The notes below the pieces were generated by a model. That model saw only the letters and a program-made list of their open reading frames with translations, searched no databases and was not told the origin of the DNA. From positions 1-5,531 of the forward strand of contig DLOY01000037.1 in the NCBI GenBank assembly GCA_002478545.1: 5,531 nt of DNA, read 5' to 3'. Position numbers and translations under genes: made by a program. Source of the stretch: Micrococcales bacterium UBA7472. Lineage in GTDB: Bacteria; Actinomycetota; Actinomycetes; Actinomycetales; Microbacteriaceae. Position 1 is the first letter of the stretch, and each line of letters opens with the position of its first letter. This document shows, one piece after another, positions 5,309 through 5,531 of this stretch.

Positions 5309-5531
5309 TCTCATCCTCCACGAACACGCTCGACTCTCGCACCGCCTCACGCTCGGCACGACCACGCGCTCGAGCGTCCATCATGTCGTAGTACTCCTGG
5401 CGGCGTTGCTGGTTGGTGCGTCGCGCACTACCATCTAGCGGATCTGCATCGGCCAGCTCAGCCACAGATGAAACGAGCGGATCCCAATCGAAGACCACTC
5501 CATCGCCCTCTCCGATAATGACGGTTGATCC
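5301..5531 (-). CDS. obg: Obg/CgtA GTPase, C-terminal end (partial)
   Basis: The reading frame is open to the window edge and ends in TAA at 5303-5301, giving the last 76 residues. The piece runs VIIGEGDGVVFDWDP, then SARRTNQQRRQEYYDMMDAR and an acidic end VEDEIE. This matches the C-terminal OCT domain (GVVFDWDP core) and the charged tail of actinobacterial Obg. The glycine-rich Obg fold and the GTPase domain would lie outside the window. Obg is a ribosome-associated GTPase acting in 50S assembly and stress signalling. The product is inferred from this tail and from the gene order obg-proB-proA, common in Gram-positive bacteria. Its final codons overlap proB by 8 nt and carry the proB ribosome binding site. 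Confidence 0.88.
   Translation of the reverse strand, partial: GSTVIIGEGDGVVFDWDPLVSSVAELADADPLDGSARRTNQQRRQEYYDMMDARARGRAEREAVRESSVFVEDEIE
5315..5319 (-). promoter_or_regulatory. Ribosome binding site deciding the proB start
   Basis: GGAGG on the minus strand lies inside the last Obg codons. It touches the ATG at 5314 with no spacing but is 6 nt from the TTG at 5308, so the TTG is the more likely initiation codon. ProB translation is probably coupled to Obg termination at 5303-5301. Confidence 0.6.

Noticed and set aside
5309..5365. Longer N-terminus for ProB (up to ATG 5365)
   Set aside because: The extra residues are read out of the Obg coding sequence in another frame, look unlike ProB, and the GGAGG site points to a start near 5308.

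Overview
This window looks like an ordinary, tightly packed piece of actinobacterial chromosome. The base composition is only moderately GC-rich (about half G+C by eye). The gene order Obg - proB - proA - small membrane protein - nadD - rsfS - tRNA-Ala, the Obg C-terminal sequence and the use of TTG/GTG starts suggest a member of the Microbacteriaceae, possibly one of the small-genome freshwater lineages (Rhodoluna/Aquiluna type). That placement is inference. There are no insertion sequences, phage genes, CRISPR arrays or other mobile elements.

From 5531 down to 1229 everything lies on the minus strand and looks like one transcription unit. It holds the C-terminal end of the GTPase Obg (cut by the window edge), glutamate 5-kinase (proB), gamma-glutamyl phosphate reductase (proA), a 59-residue membrane protein, nicotinate mononucleotide adenylyltransferase (nadD), a 264-residue acidic C-tail-anchored protein, ribosome silencing factor (rsfS) and tRNA-Ala(GGC). 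Junctions are very tight: 8-nt overlap, 9-nt gap, 27-nt gap, 7-nt gap, 4-nt ATGA overlap, direct stop/start abutment, then 23 nt to the tRNA. The unit ties ribosome assembly and hibernation (Obg, RsfS), proline synthesis (ProB, ProA), NAD synthesis (NadD) and a tRNA together. No internal promoter or terminator is convincing.

From 1011 to 1250, on the plus strand, lies a small DUF167/YggU-family gene. It converges on the tRNA, and its last six codons and stop are the antisense of the tRNA 3' end. Back to back with it, and reading away on the minus strand (18-956), is a VOC-superfamily ring-cleaving dioxygenase of the MhqO/PcpA type. The 54-bp divergent intergenic region (957-1010) carries a 16-bp near-perfect palindrome and a direct repeat, and is the only plausible operator region in the window.

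Most of the window is well-known housekeeping. The least explained items are the acidic tail-anchored protein with a repeated RRERR motif, the 59-residue membrane protein, the CDS/tRNA overlap, and the palindrome over the dioxygenase ribosome binding site. I see no strong sign of a wholly new multi-gene system.
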